Below are positions 46,377 through 58,020 of a DNA stretch of 64,000 nt, piece after piece. The notes under the pieces are model-generated. The model saw only the letters and a program-made list of their open reading frames with translations. It was not told the DNA's origin and ran no database searches. Within the stretch, counting starts at the first letter, position 1; each line of letters opens with the position of its first letter. Source of the stretch: Medicago truncatula (lineage: Eukaryota > Streptophyta > Magnoliopsida > Fabales > Fabaceae); the NCBI RefSeq assembly GCF_003473485.1, contig NC_053044.1:34848091-34912090 (forward strand), in the 5' to 3' direction. Made by a program: the position numbers and the translations under genes.

Positions 46377-46846
46377 GGGTTAAATATGTTTTTGGTCCCT
46401 ATAAATATACCAACTTTTCGTTTTAGTTCATTTAAAATTTTCCTTCAACTTTTGGTTCAATATTTACTTTTGGTCTCTCGTTTAAAGTAAACTCATATGT
46501 AGATTTCATATTTTTAAATAAAATTTTGCAGAAAAAATGTATAATATTACAAGGATCTCTCCCAAAAAAGTTTAGAATTTTTTACCAAAACATGAATTAA
46601 ATATGAATTTTTATATTTTTGGCGGTAAAAAATTCATATTTAATTCTATATTTTTTTTTTGAGTGATTTTTACAATATTTCATACATTTTTGCACAATTT
46701 CATTAAAAAATGCAAAAAATTACTTAAAAATAGGGACCAAAAGTAGCGATTGAAAATTTTATAGGGACTAAAAGTTGAAGGAAAATTTTAGAGGGACTAA
46801 AACGAAAAGTTGATATATTTATAGAGACCAAAAACATATTTAACCC
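46377..46846. mobile_element. Mutator-like MITE with perfect 9-bp target duplication
   Basis: 470-bp palindromic element. Left end gggttaaatatgtttttggt, right end accaaaaacatatttaaccc, a perfect inverted match. The arms continue with cctataaatatacc against tatatttatagaga. Flanked on both sides by taaattttt (46368-46376 and 46847-46855), the 9-bp duplication size typical of Mutator-like elements. No transposase. Relatives are at 33274-33765 and 33837-34062. Confidence 0.85.
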
Positions 46847-47109
46847 TAAATTTTTTTGTAGGTTGAAATTAGAATGTGCCAAAAAAAAATCATATACCTA
46901 CATACTACTAGAAATAGTCATCATGAACAAGCTCCAACGAATTTTTTTGTTTAAAACTTTTATTTTTATAGAAAAGATATAAATTAATGCACTAAGCGAA
47001 CAAGAGGAAGACTATTACAATTACTCTTTAAAAATAATGTCTAATGAAGGACTAATATAATATAATTAAAAGATACGACAAAAAAGGTTTCATTATATAA
47101 CCTTGATGA

Positions 47110-47600
47110 GTTAAGAAATCTCCATAACAATTAAGAGTCGGAGGAGATCGAGAACATCTTCAGGAGAGGTTTGAGATAGGAGATGGAGGTCGATCTTTTA
47201 ATGACAACAGATGTCGCCAACAAAGACCATGAAGGAGTGCACACATTTCAGCAAAAATAACATTACATTAGTTTTGCTCAAGTTGCAGTAGAAGTCTTTG
47301 ATGAATTTTCCTTGATAATCACAAATAAGTTCTCCACAAGTCGGATTGTCATTAACCCAATCACGCGATCCATTAACATTAATTCTATAGACACCATCAG
47401 GATTCTCAATGAACTTGACCTCTGTTGGTGGCTCGATCTATATACTCATATCATGGGTAATATAACTTGCATGGTAGATATGCAATGTCACCAATTTAGC
47501 ATGAGCTCTGAATTTTGGGAGCAGATTAAGGAGTTTTTCTCCTTCCAGAGGGCATGAACAGCAACCTCAAACCACTTTCAAGTCATATTAAGATTCCAAA
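47110..47600 (-). mobile_element. LINE-type RNase H domain fragment
   Basis: On the minus strand: HALWKEKNSLI near 47555-47520, then PPTEVKFIENPDGVYRINVN, CGELICDYQGKFIKDFYCNL through about 47290, and a shifted MCALLHGLCW near 47230. This order (W...N..., PP..WVKIN.DGA, GG..RD..G.FI.GF..., A...L..GL) is that of RVT_3-type RNase H domains at the ends of plant LINE ORF2 and their cellular relatives. Frame shifts and missing catalytic residues make it a relic. Confidence 0.5.
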
Positions 47601-47989
47601 CCAACCATGTATAAAGGTCAATACTAATGAACAACAAAAAATATTTGGAACTCAATTGCAGAGTTTTATGTTTTAAGTAAAAAGTTTCAACCCAGTGTTT
47701 AAAAATCTTGAAGATTAATTGCCAATGAAGTCAAGAAAATGCAATATCATATATTCAACGTGTGGACTTTTCTTGTCGAAGCACTTCTTCAATGTGAAGA
47801 GTATATTTGACTTAAACAGGGAAGCCAGACTATGTAAAGGGAGGGTGCTAGCAGATCAATAATCTGTGTATAAAGCAGATTTACCAATATTTATTCTTTG
47901 TAAGGTGAATTTGGAACTTGTACAAGAAAATCATCTACATAGAGCACATGAGAAATCATTTTCATGACCAAAATTCATCAATTGAAACC
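47601..47989. other. intergenic, no feature seen
   Basis: AT-rich, no recognisable feature. It may be the remaining upstream part of the LINE relic, but no motif was found. Confidence 0.3.
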
Positions 47990-48645
47990 ATAAACTCTCT
48001 CAAACAACTTATGAAAACTTGCTTATAAGTGTGTCATTGGTCGTGAGTGGTGAAGGTATGTGCTTTTTGGATTAAAAAAAATCAATTATGGGCTTTTATA
48101 AGTGTTTAGTTATGAGTTATTTCTAAAATAAAAGTTTAACTAAACTCAGGCTTATTTAATATAAGCTATTCTAGAGAGTTTATCTAACTAAGCTTAAAAT
48201 ACCTTATAGACATGTAATAAGTTGTTTCCATAAGCTCTCTCAAACAATTTATAAAAGCTTCATTATAAGCTGATCATTGATTTGTTTTGATAAGCTATCC
48301 TAGAGAGTTCATGGTAATAAGCTGAAAACAGCTTATGGACATGACATAAGCTCTCTCAAACAGACCCTGTTTGGATAAACAGGTTATTTGCAGTTTCTAG
48401 CCCAAGTGCTTATCATCATAAGCACTTATATATAAGCTATTTCCATATCAAAAGATAAAATGAAGTTAAAATGTTTTCGTATAAGATACAAGTTGTTTTC
48501 GTTGGCTATCTTGGAGAACCTGTGAAAATAAGCTGTAAACAACTTATGAACAATGTTATAAACTGTTCTCATAAGTTCTCCCAAATAGTCTTGCAAGTAC
48601 TTATGTTAGTAGATAAGCTCAAGTAAGTCAATCTAAATAGACCTT
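47990..48645. mobile_element. 'cataagc' foldback element(s)
   Basis: Dense array of ataagct / agcttat words. Clear blocks are ctatcctagagagttcat, gacatgacataagctctctc, ccctgtttggataaacaggt, and aagtgcttatcatcataagc. At least two partial copies lie end to end (about 47990-48360 and 48361-48645). Same family as 9910-10615. Confidence 0.55.
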
Positions 48646-50299
48646 TATGCGGATGCTGCTGAGCTTGGTGGGTACGAGAATGCGATACTTGATGCCAGTT
48701 GCTAGAATATTGCTTCAAATGATGAAATATGGCATCAAGTGGCTGAGTCCATGGTAGATTGATTCATTTCCATTATTATTTTTTTTGAATGGTTTGGCTT
48801 CATAGGAACTTTTAATATCTTCACATGTTAAATACGGTGTGAAATTTTAGTATTGGAATGATAGCCAAGTTGACTGAATAAGCTGGAAAGTGGGTATCAA
48901 GTAACTATGATATGCTCCAGTCATAAAATGAATTTGGTTCTTGATATTGTCTAGAATGAAACTTGAAATATTGTCTTCAGCAATGTGGAATTTTGTAGAT
49001 ACCAATGATTATAGTTGATTGGTTCTGACTCCTGATTCCTTTGATTTGATAAAATAAGAGAGCATAACAATTATAGCTGAATATGGCTTGACAATGCTGA
49101 ATATGTATTCAATTTTGTTCTTTTAATATTTTGATGCAAAACAATTATTTCTGATTAACTCTGATATACTGTTATTCTGCAGGTTCTAAATTTTACTTAT
49201 GTGGTGGTTTTGAGACTGACATGGATTATGAACACACCTTACTTTGCAAGGTGGCTCAAAAAGTTATCCTGAAATGCTTTAGAGAAATATCAGTCACTCA
49301 TTGCATGTTTGCAACTTCTGTACTGTGAGCTTTCTTTGCATCATTGCTATAGCCTATATAACTCAAAGAGAACCCGTTCAATGAGACTTTCTATGTGGAG
49401 ACAAAATTGTGTACATCTATTTATATCATCATTTATCACTCTCACTTCATTAATCTAAAACATCCAATGGTACACAACCTTACATTCTTCCAAAAACAAA
49501 ATACTAGCGGTGATTTGTATGTGGTAGAATTCCATTTTATGAATGCATGTTTTCATGACCAATACTCTAAACACTAACTGTATACATTTACAAAATTTAC
49601 ACGTTATTTAATCATTCTAAGGTCATATGCAGCAACTCATTGCAAAACCTGATCAAAGATTCATATAGCTGCTGATAAAATCAAATATGAATCACAACTA
49701 AATAGTAGATGAAGGAAATTGGTCGACTTGGTTATGAACTCAACCTCACAAATTCTGGCCATGGTTTATAAGTCATCTTGAAAATTTGATTATAAAAACT
49801 GCTCTAAATTGGTAGCAACTAACTTGAATAATTGAACTGTACAAGCATAATTTCACGACCAAATTAGTTTCGATGCTTGTGAACTATCAGTAGCAGTGTT
49901 TGAACCACTAGCCTGGCACTAGCTTTAGAGATCCAGCAGAAAGTTTAGTGGCATTCCCTGAATTAATTTGCAAAAACTATCTATGAATCTCTGGTAATCA
50001 CAGAAAACAGAACAAGAATCGATATATACTGGACATTTATGAATCTTCAGAAACTAGACTGAATATTACAAGGCATTGTAAAAATTAAAATGACATGAGG
50101 TAATTTGTTTTCAAAGAATTTCATTCTCAAATAAGGAGATTTGTCAGGGAACAAGAGATTCCAAAACCACAGACATATGGCTGCACTGATGTACATTGCA
50201 AAATAACAGGTAAACAAATAACAGATCATGCTAATATTGTGATACATATCTTGTGATTTGAAGATATAAGCATTTGACAACCACTGACAGATGAGAAAA
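48646..50299. other. intergenic, no gene recognised
   Basis: Unidentified single-copy-looking sequence. A splice-like pattern exists at 49183 (ctgcag before gttctaaattttacttatg), but no protein family was recognised around it. An open frame of 60 codons at 49395-49577 is not convincing. Confidence 0.35.
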
Positions 50300-51280
50300 C
50301 TTGTTGAAGTGGAAATTAAATTAAATATAGAAAAACAAAGAAGGATAACAGCAACAGCAACAACCAAATCTTAGTTCATTTGGGCAGGATCAACTACATA
50401 TGAACCAAACTGTGCTATAATGACTATCATAGATTATGCCCAATCTATAGTCAACCTGTTGACCTCTATGCTGAGTCTTAATACTAATTTCAAAAGAGGG
50501 ATAACACCTAATTTCAATAACTGAAACTTACCTGGTCAGAGCAATGGTATGTTGTGACAAAAAAATTGATTAGGTTGACAAAATAGTACCAAATTATCTT
50601 TGACTTCATCTCCAGCGAGTAGGGTTGGGAATAGGCCAGGCTGGCCTGTGGGCCTACGGCCTGGCCTGGCCTGTAGATAGGCTTAGGCTTTTTAAAAAGT
50701 CTGTTTAGTTAAATAGGTCAGGCTTAGGCTTCCAGAAAAGTCTATTAAGTCTAATAGGCCGTCCTATTAATACTTATTTATTAAAAAAATATTTTTTATA
50801 TTAAATAATTGCATACATTAAAAATATAAACATCTTTTTCTCTATCTATCAGTCCCTAAATAGGCTTTGTTGTTATAGGCTTTTAAGTAGGCTTTAATTT
50901 AGTTAAAATTTACTTGTAGTTAAATAGGCTTTTAAGTAGGCTTTAAGGCATGTTTAGCTTATTTAGTAGGCCAAATGAACTATTTGATGGCCTTAATATA
51001 AAGTAGGCCTGTAAGTAGGCTTTCAGGCTAGTCCAGGCTTTTAAATAGGTCAGGCCAGGCTAAGAAAAACGGCCTATAATAGGCCACAGGCCAGACTCAG
51101 GCTTGTAAATTTTTTCGTAGGCCAGGCTTAGGCCTATCAAAGCATGGCCTGGCCTATTCCCACCCCTACTAGCGAGAGCCAATGTGATGCCAACCACATT
51201 TTCTTCCATTATAAGTGTGGCGGGAAGAAGGAAAACCACAGCCATCGGAGCCATGTAAAGGACTACTTTCTTAAACAGGG
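50300..51280 (-). pseudogene. nucleotide-sugar/triose-phosphate translocator (TPT/EamA type) fragment
   Basis: Minus-strand exon relic of a Golgi/plastid-type sugar-phosphate or nucleotide-sugar transporter. Reading from 51275: [20 protein letters not shown] then [12 protein letters not shown]. The hAT element at 50620-51168 interrupts here, and beyond it come DEVK, IIWY, FVNLINFFVTTY and CSDQ before a GT donor at 50531. This matches the family block [14 protein letters not shown]...ALAR.D.KIIWY...YFVNLTNFLVTKHTS.LTLQ, with about eight residues missing after IIWY and a frame change. Sequence at 50330-50385 resembles the following exon (VLGNAKGAVAVV) in degraded form. The open frame of 106 codons at 50047-50367 overlaps this and is not called as a gene. 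No upstream exons were found. Confidence 0.65.
50620..51168. mobile_element. hAT-like MITE inside the transporter relic
   Basis: 549 bp, left end tagggttgggaataggccag, right end (inverted) taggggtgggaataggccag, nearly perfect terminal inverted repeats. The interior is packed with taggctt/ggcctg words. Flanks ccagcgag (50612-50619) and ctagcgag (51169-51176) are an 8-bp target duplication with one mismatch, as expected for hAT. The insertion lies within codons of the transporter exon. No transposase. Confidence 0.85.
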
Positions 51281-52001
51281 ATTACTCAGATTCACAATAA
51301 TGTATTTCAAACATGTATAGAACATATTCAGACTATTCTGTTTTGTACTTATCAATGTTGTCAATAGTGGAAAGTGTTGCTGTTTGAGTATTTAGATTGA
51401 ACTCTTCAATAAATTGAAAACATTAACTATCTCCAAAAGACAAAGTTGAGCCAGTAATAGCCAAAAGCACATAAATCCATTTAACAAGCTCCTTGTTGAA
51501 GAAAAAGAATATATCCATCAAACTGGTAACACAAAATTAAGTTAAGAAGTTCAGCAATAAGGATGAACAAAAAATGAAGTTTTCATAAAAATAAAATAAA
51601 TGTCAAGAGGATGCTAAAAAACAACAGTAAAATAAAAAATACTAAAAATGAAGTATTCAATCAATGTCTCAGATAGTGGACCTAACAATTTGCATATCTA
51701 ACATCTAGTTTCCAATTTACTATTTCTTTAATCAGGTGCAAGCAAAGGCTCTCAAATAAAAAATATGAATGTAAAGGAAAAACAGTTGTTATTACAATAT
51801 ATTTACAAAATTGAGAATCTTGGATTTAAAGGGAACAAACTGCATAACTGGTAGACTCATTTCTGGACTACAAAATGAAAACGTGGGCTTATTACAAGAC
51901 TATTATTGTCTAGGGAGTTGCAGAGCAAAATGGGAACCCTCAATTACAAATACAGCAGGAACTTACAAACAAGAAAAGCAAAAATTGGTGTATACACAAC
52001 T
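51281..52001. other. COI1 3' side
   Basis: Contains the likely COI1 3' untranslated region next to 52002. AT-rich; nothing else seen. Confidence 0.5.
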
Positions 52002-54749
52002 CTAGGCATCAACATACGCAACAGGGTTCAATGGTACAACAGAATTTGGAAAATCTGATCTCAGGCCAGCAAGAGAGTAGTATGCAAGAATATGAGCTGG
52101 ATGCGTAACAACCTGAGGCTCATCCGGATTGACATTGTTATTGACAGCAACTTGCCTAGAAGGAATTAACTCAATGTTCCAAAAAGGGCGAGCCATTGCC
52201 AAAAGACCACTTCCAGACGAAGATGCACCATACCCTTGAACCCACAAGTACCTAAGAGAAGTCAATCGTGTTGCAGCAATTGCAAGCGCATGCTCGCTGA
52301 AAAAGGAACATCCTCTCATTTCAAGTTTCTGGAGACTAGGACAGCCATTTGAGAACTCCAAAAGCCCTGTATCAGTTTCCCCCACATACCCTAACAGCAT
52401 CCACCTCACATTTTGACTGTGTTGGCCAATGTAACCAAGACCAACATCAGTCAAGCCACCACGCCGCAGATATAATGCAAATCTAACAAGCTTGTCACAC
52501 CCCATCAGCAAAGCCCGCACCCCGTTGTCAAGTGGCAAATCTGATATTCTCTCTGCGTGATCAAGCAAGACAAGGCGAAAATCGCAGAGTTTCTTCAAGT
52601 GAGTGCCAATATGTTCCAGAGATGCATTTGTAATATCGGACACATACACAGCCAAATATTCAAGTTCTGTACACCCTTGTGACAAAGCAATTAATCCTCT
52701 GTGGGACACGGTACCTTCTTCATCCTCCAATCCTTGGTCATCATCACCTCGTTCAATCCTAAGTCTTTTTAACTTCTTACAGCAGTGACCAAGAATCACT
52801 AATCCTCTATCTCCAATTACATTTCTCGTCTGTTCATAAGGGAAGATATCAGTTCATAGTAAGAGACTAAGAGTATATATTAATGTATATCAGTTGTGAG
52901 GAATAAAACTCAACCACACAACCACATTTTTTTTTTGAATCAGCATATATTATTGAAACACACACACCACATGTGAATGATCAATATTTAAATTTTGAAA
53001 TTTTAATGAGCCAAGATATACAGGAACTTACCTCAAGGACTTCCAAATTTGGGCACTTTTGGATCAACATACAGTGATCCTCTGTGTCTAGCATGGCATA
53101 GAGGAGATCCAATTTTTTTAGTCCAGCTGCATACGGAAACGCTATTGGCAATTCATTCTTTCCAATGTATGTTAGACCCAATCGGCATAACTTTGCCGGT
53201 AACATTAAAGCAGTGTATCTTTCAGGTTCCTCGTTGTAGGTGCCACCAGAGAATTCTTCCAGAGCAGTTGCATTGCGGAAAAAATTCCTAAGATCCAAGA
53301 TTTCACAATCGGTAATCTTTACAGACACCAAGTTTGGGCAATTCCTGGCTAAAAGCTCGAGGTCCTGAACTTTGACTTCAACATCTGTCAAGTAAAAATT
53401 TAGAGACTCGAGAACCGTGTTATTCATGGCAAGCTCGTGTAGCCATTCGTTCTCATTTTCTTCATCATTCTCAACATTCTCAACAATTGTGCTTTCCTCC
53501 AAAAGCAAAACTCTTAAACTCCTGCCAAAACCCAAAATTTACAATTAGTCACAATAACCGATAACTGCTGGCATAAACTTACATGAAACAATGTCTCGGA
53601 TCATTGTACTTGAAATAATCATACTACATAACAATTTGTTCACCGTAAGACCATTGATAACCCTGCGGAATTTTATTCAAAAAACACGGTGAAAGGATGA
53701 TGAAAGGATAAAGTTTTAGGTTTTAAATATGGGAAATGGGAATTATTTTATTTATTATCATAAGGAAAAATTACAAAGACTTCTGTGACTATGTTCCTCA
53801 CTAATCACTACTAAGTCCAAACAAATTGGTCACAAAGTTTTAGTCAGTAGATGTATCTTCTTTAAACATGCTCCAAAATGATCAATCACTAAAAAATTCT
53901 ATGAATTTGAAAAGGACAAATTTCTAAAACAAGAAAAAAACAAGCGAAATCAATGTAAGGTTAACCATCAAATATTTTGGAAACCCATTAGAGATATAAC
54001 AAAAACAATTACCACATATTGGTAGTACTATAAATCTATAATGATATAATCCAATAGTCAAATCTGTCACATGACGCACCCATAAACAAAAACAACTAGA
54101 TTTATTGAGCAATAACATAAAAAAAATTGAACTACAAGAATACCAAACCAAATAAGAACACTTGGCGTTCAAATTAAGCATTGAAATCTCAAAAGAACAA
54201 AACAAAGTAGTAATAAAGAACTACCGAACAAAACTTTCATGATTAAAATAACTTTTTATACCTGCAAAAGCGACCAATATATCCAAGACCTTTTGTAGAA
54301 AATCCAGAACATTTCTCAAGCTTAAGAGACTGAAGAACATGACCACGCGATTCAGCAAGAATATTAAGATCGGAATCTTGAACAATCATCCTCCGAAAAT
54401 GAAGATTCTTTAAACAATCAAAATACTGAGAAATTTCGTTAATCCATGGCGTAACATGACCTCCCCAATCTTCAGGAATCAAATTAAACATCGCTGCACG
54501 TGGTTTTCCTTTCAGTTTCAACGACTCTAGATGTGGAAATCTACGACGGAGCCGCCACGGTGTTGTGGTGTAACAGAGAGCGATGGTGACGTGTTTTCGA
54601 GTCATGGAATCTAGCTCGTGCCATCGTCGGCAGACTTGTGAAACTGCGTCCCGGTCTTTTGGATCGGTTATGTAAGGGATTACACAGTCTAAGACTACGT
54701 CGATGATGCGGTTGCCGTTAAGTCTTACGTTCCGATCTTCTTCCGCCAT
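52002..54749 (-). CDS. COI1: coronatine-insensitive 1, jasmonate co-receptor F-box protein
   Basis: F-box/LRR subunit of the SCF-COI1 ubiquitin ligase. With a JAZ repressor it forms the receptor for jasmonoyl-isoleucine and directs JAZ degradation in the nucleus. Three exons: 54262-54749, 53032-53521, 52002-52829; phases join exactly; 601 residues (Arabidopsis COI1 592). The F-box is at about 15-57 (VIPYITDPKDRDAVSQVCRRW). LRRs follow to the end. Ligand- and JAZ-contacting residues of the Arabidopsis protein are kept in their motifs: Arg and Met in KGKPRAAMFNL, the Args of KRLRIERG, Tyr in AVYVSD, Arg in DFRLVLL, Trp in YLWVQGY. Introns lie after SGFSTKGLGYIGRFC(R) and after NLEVLE, as in plant COI1. 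The start MAEEDRNVRLNG gives the expected spacing to the F-box. Only the N-terminus and the C-terminal tail after HPAHILAYYSLAG differ clearly from Arabidopsis. A TA repeat is in the presumed leader. Confidence 0.97.
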
Positions 54750-54779
54750 AGATAGATCTAACGAGAATTTGAAAAGATC

Positions 54780-54802
54780 TATATATATATATATATATAT
54801 AT
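54780..54802. repeat. (TA)n microsatellite in COI1 leader region
   Basis: About eleven TA units 31 bp upstream of the COI1 ATG. Likely length-variable between accessions. Confidence 0.85.
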
Positions 54803-55671
54803 CAGTTTTAGATGAGTTGGGTCTCGAGGTTCACCAGAGTCGGGACAGACGAATCTAACTCAACTAGAGATACTTATAGACTGAAGTCAACTTTGAAAAT
54901 AAGATTGATATAGAGATTGAAGAGATAAGATTGGATGAGATGAGAAGGAGGTAGTTACTATTGTAAGGGTGGAAACGATAAAGGAGAAAAAGGTAGAAAG
55001 TTTTATGGTTAAGTGGAAGAAAAGAAAGAAGAAGGTGAGGATGATGATAGTGTTTTTTGTGTAAGTGTACTAATCTTTTTTAATCTTGTTGTTGTGAATT
55101 ATGGTTTTGAGAGAGAGAGAGAGAGTGGTATACTATTGGTGTGGTGGGGTTGAAGGGGAGGGAATGGAGGAAACGACAAAACTTGTTACAGAATTCATTG
55201 GTTACGTGGTGTGATGTGACACGTAATCTTTTCTGTTATTTGATGGTTTGAGATTATTCATTGGAGGTGGTAATTGGTAATGTGATACTGCCATACTGGT
55301 GCACTCTTTCCAAGTTGATTTACTTGTTTATGTGTACGATGAAACTAAGCAATGAGATACTTTAAAGGGAATTAACCTTATATGACAATTTAATTCTAGA
55401 AAGAATAATTTCAGTACTATGGTATTTTTAGAGAAATATGAAGGTTGAGTCCTCTTGTTTGGGTTCCTAACAAGAGTGTACTTAAAACCAATTCAAACCT
55501 AGATCAAGTATTCATTCATGTAAATGAGTTTACAATACTGTACTTAAATTGAGTTTACCTAAATGATGTAAAGTGATGTACGCAAGTGTAGGAAAACTTA
55601 CTTTAGTTTACATAAGTCATTTGAACCAAGTGTACATAATGTAAGTCATATAAATCGAGTAAGGTGTTTTT
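54803..55671. other. COI1 upstream region
   Basis: Presumed COI1 leader and promoter. It contains GA-rich stretches (54935-55130, including a gagagaga run near 55112) typical of plant leaders. No gene. Confidence 0.45.
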
Positions 55672-55955
55672 TTTTGGTTAATTAAGTAAATGGTCTCTAT
55701 AAATATTTAAAATTTTATTTTTAGTCCCTACAAAATAAAATTATACTTTTTAGTCCCTATAAAATTTTTCATCAACATTTTTAGTCCTTATAAATTTTCC
55801 ATCAGCATTTTTAGTCTCTATAAAAATTTTCCATCAGCATTTTTAGTCCCTAAAATGTTTAAGGAAAATGGCACAGGGACTAACAAATGTGATTTTATTT
55901 TGTAAAGACTAAAAACAAAACTGTGAATATTTATAGGGAATAAAAACTTAATTAA
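55672..55955. mobile_element. foldback element ('agtccctataaa' family) with internal tandem units
   Basis: Left end ggttaattaagtaaatggtc and right end ataaaaacttaattaac pair. Inside, a ~32-bp unit (tttttagtccctataaaatt then ttccatcagca) is repeated about three times at 55762-55862. Non-coding. Confidence 0.55.
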
Positions 55956-56145
55956 CTTTGTTTTTGTTTTTTTGAATAATCTGAATTACAGTTGTTTATA
56001 TAAATTGAGTTTATGTAAGACATGTGAATTTATGTAAAATTCAATTTATGTATACCAATGTAAACTTGATTTACATGACTTAAACTCAGTTTATGTATGT
56101 TATGTGAGTTTACATAAAATAACTACTATGTAAACTCAATTCACG
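55956..56145. other. short gtaaac-rich spacer
   Basis: Words such as gagtttatgtaa and gtaaactcaattcacgtaaac recur between 55480 and 56150, on both sides of the foldback element, suggesting that a degenerate repeat was here before the element and the LTR inserted. Confidence 0.4.
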
Positions 56146-56728
56146 TAAACTGTAACAATCAGATTTTTGCTAGAATTATTTTTAATTGTTTTAATATGTG
56201 TTTATATGTGCTTGTGTGTGAATTTTATCATAGGGTGCATTTTTATGGGTTTTCGTGTTGGGAGGGTAATTTAGTAAATTTATGATGAGGATTATTTTTA
56301 GTGTTTCAAGTGAGAACCATTATTTTACTAAGTTACTAGTGTGGTAATTAGTTGTGAGCCGGTAAGTGATCGTTGTTATTATTTTACCGTTAAGTGAGTA
56401 GAAACATTTTTGAATTAGTGAATGAGTGAGTTAAGCCCACTAAGGCATTAGGGTTAAGTCCATTTGAAAAGAGCCTATATAAACTCTTGTCTTTAGATAA
56501 AATAGATCTTCATTTCATTTCATTAGAATTTTGAGAGAGGTAGAGAGAGAAAGTTCAAGAGAAGAGGAAAAGGGTTAGAAGGAGAAAAGCTTGAAGAACC
56601 AAGAGGTGATAGAGATTCTAAGAGTTAAATTGAAGCTTTTGCTAGGATTATTGCTAATTGAGGTAAGGGGGTTAGATTTCAATCATAATCAATTAGTTGT
56701 AATTTTTCCTTAATTGTATGCTTAAGTG

Positions 56729-57415
56729 TACTGTCAAAACGGGCCGGCCCTAGCGGGCTTCAGGCTTTAGCGGGCCGGACCAAAAAGCCCGGTTGACAAA
56801 ACAGGCCTTGAAATATGCTACCTGAGCCCGGCCCTACACGGGCCGCGGGCTAAACGGGCCTGCCCGTATTAAAAATTATATATTTTTTTATTTTAAAAAA
56901 GTACTATAAAACACTGCTATAATTTTTTTATAAATAATATTTTTAATATGTTTAAATAATGTCTAGCACAAAAGTAAATTGTAAACATTTTCGTACAAAC
57001 GTCGTAAACTAAAACGACGAGGAAAATGATTTTAAATAAATTAGATATGTTATGGTTATAGATATTTATATATTCGATCTTTAAAACTATAAATAACGAA
57101 ATGAATAAATATAATTTTATATTACATTTATATTTGTGTTAATTCATTGAATTTTCACTTTTGTTTTTTACTTTGATAATCAACTAAGTAAATAATTATT
57201 TGAAAAATATATATAATTTATAGAATTTTTTTTTTGTTATGCGGGCTAACGGGCTACCCGTGGCCCTTCGGGCTAGCCCTAATGGGTACCGGGTTTTTAA
57301 GGGCCGGGCTAAAAAGCCCTATTAAAATTCGGGCTCAATATTTTAGGCCCAAGCCCTATATTTATTCGGGCTAAACGGGCCGCCCTATACGGGCCGGCCC
57401 GTTTTGACAGCTCTA
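56729..57415. mobile_element. hAT-like GGCC-rich element nested in the solo LTR
   Basis: 687 bp, left end tactgtcaaaacgggccggc, right end inverted tagagctgtcaaaacgggcc, flanked by a perfect 8-bp duplication cttaagtg (56721-56728 and 57416-57423). The arms consist of cgggcc/ggcccg words with an AT-rich core. No transposase frame. Related to 17597-18242. Confidence 0.9.
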
Positions 57416-57933
57416 CTTAAGTGCTTAATTGAATAAGTGATTATTTTGCTCTTAGTTGTTGAAATTCGTGCTCTTGTTATGATGATATGTTTGAATACAT
57501 GAAATTGGTGATAATTGAATTGTTGTTGGTGAAATTGCATGTTCATAGTATGTGAAAATGATATATTGTGAATTGTGCTTTAATTGTTGAATTGTGATAT
57601 GTTGTTGTTGAATTGTGATGAGAATTAGGTTTAATTGATGTTGTTGTTGTTAAGAGATATTGTTGTTGATGATTCATAGCTTGAGTGTTCATAAATCATG
57701 AGTTTGTGATGTGAAATAAGTTGTTGTTGTTGGTTTTGTGAAAATTGGTTAATTTGGTGAATTATGTCTAAATGACATTTGTTTTCATGTTTGATGTGTT
57801 CTTGAGAGCCCTTTTAAGTACTAAGACCTGTAAACAAACTTTTGAAACATATTTGGGCGTTGGGAGATCAAAATTGAGAATTTTGGGTGGAAAATGGTTG
57901 AAACCCGAAAGTTTTTCCGCAGAACTGATGATT

Positions 57934-58020
57934 GTTCGCTTAAGCGAACGGTAAGCGAACAATCACAGTATGTTCTGGAACTTAGTCACTTAAGCGAACG
58001 GAATGGACGCTTAAGCGAAC
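57934..58020. repeat. palindrome gttcgcttaagcgaac and related direct copies
   Basis: gttcgcttaagcgaac (57934-57949) is a perfect 16-bp palindrome. The half cttaagcgaacg recurs at 57989-58000 and cgcttaagcgaac at 58008-58020, and ggtaagcgaacaat at 57950-57963 pairs with attgttcgctta. All lie within the solo LTR. Confidence 0.85.

Noticed and set aside
50047-50367. Minus-strand open frame of 106 codons with hydrophobic stretches
   Set aside because: It partly overlaps the degraded next exon of the transporter relic; the hydrophobic look comes from AT-rich codons.
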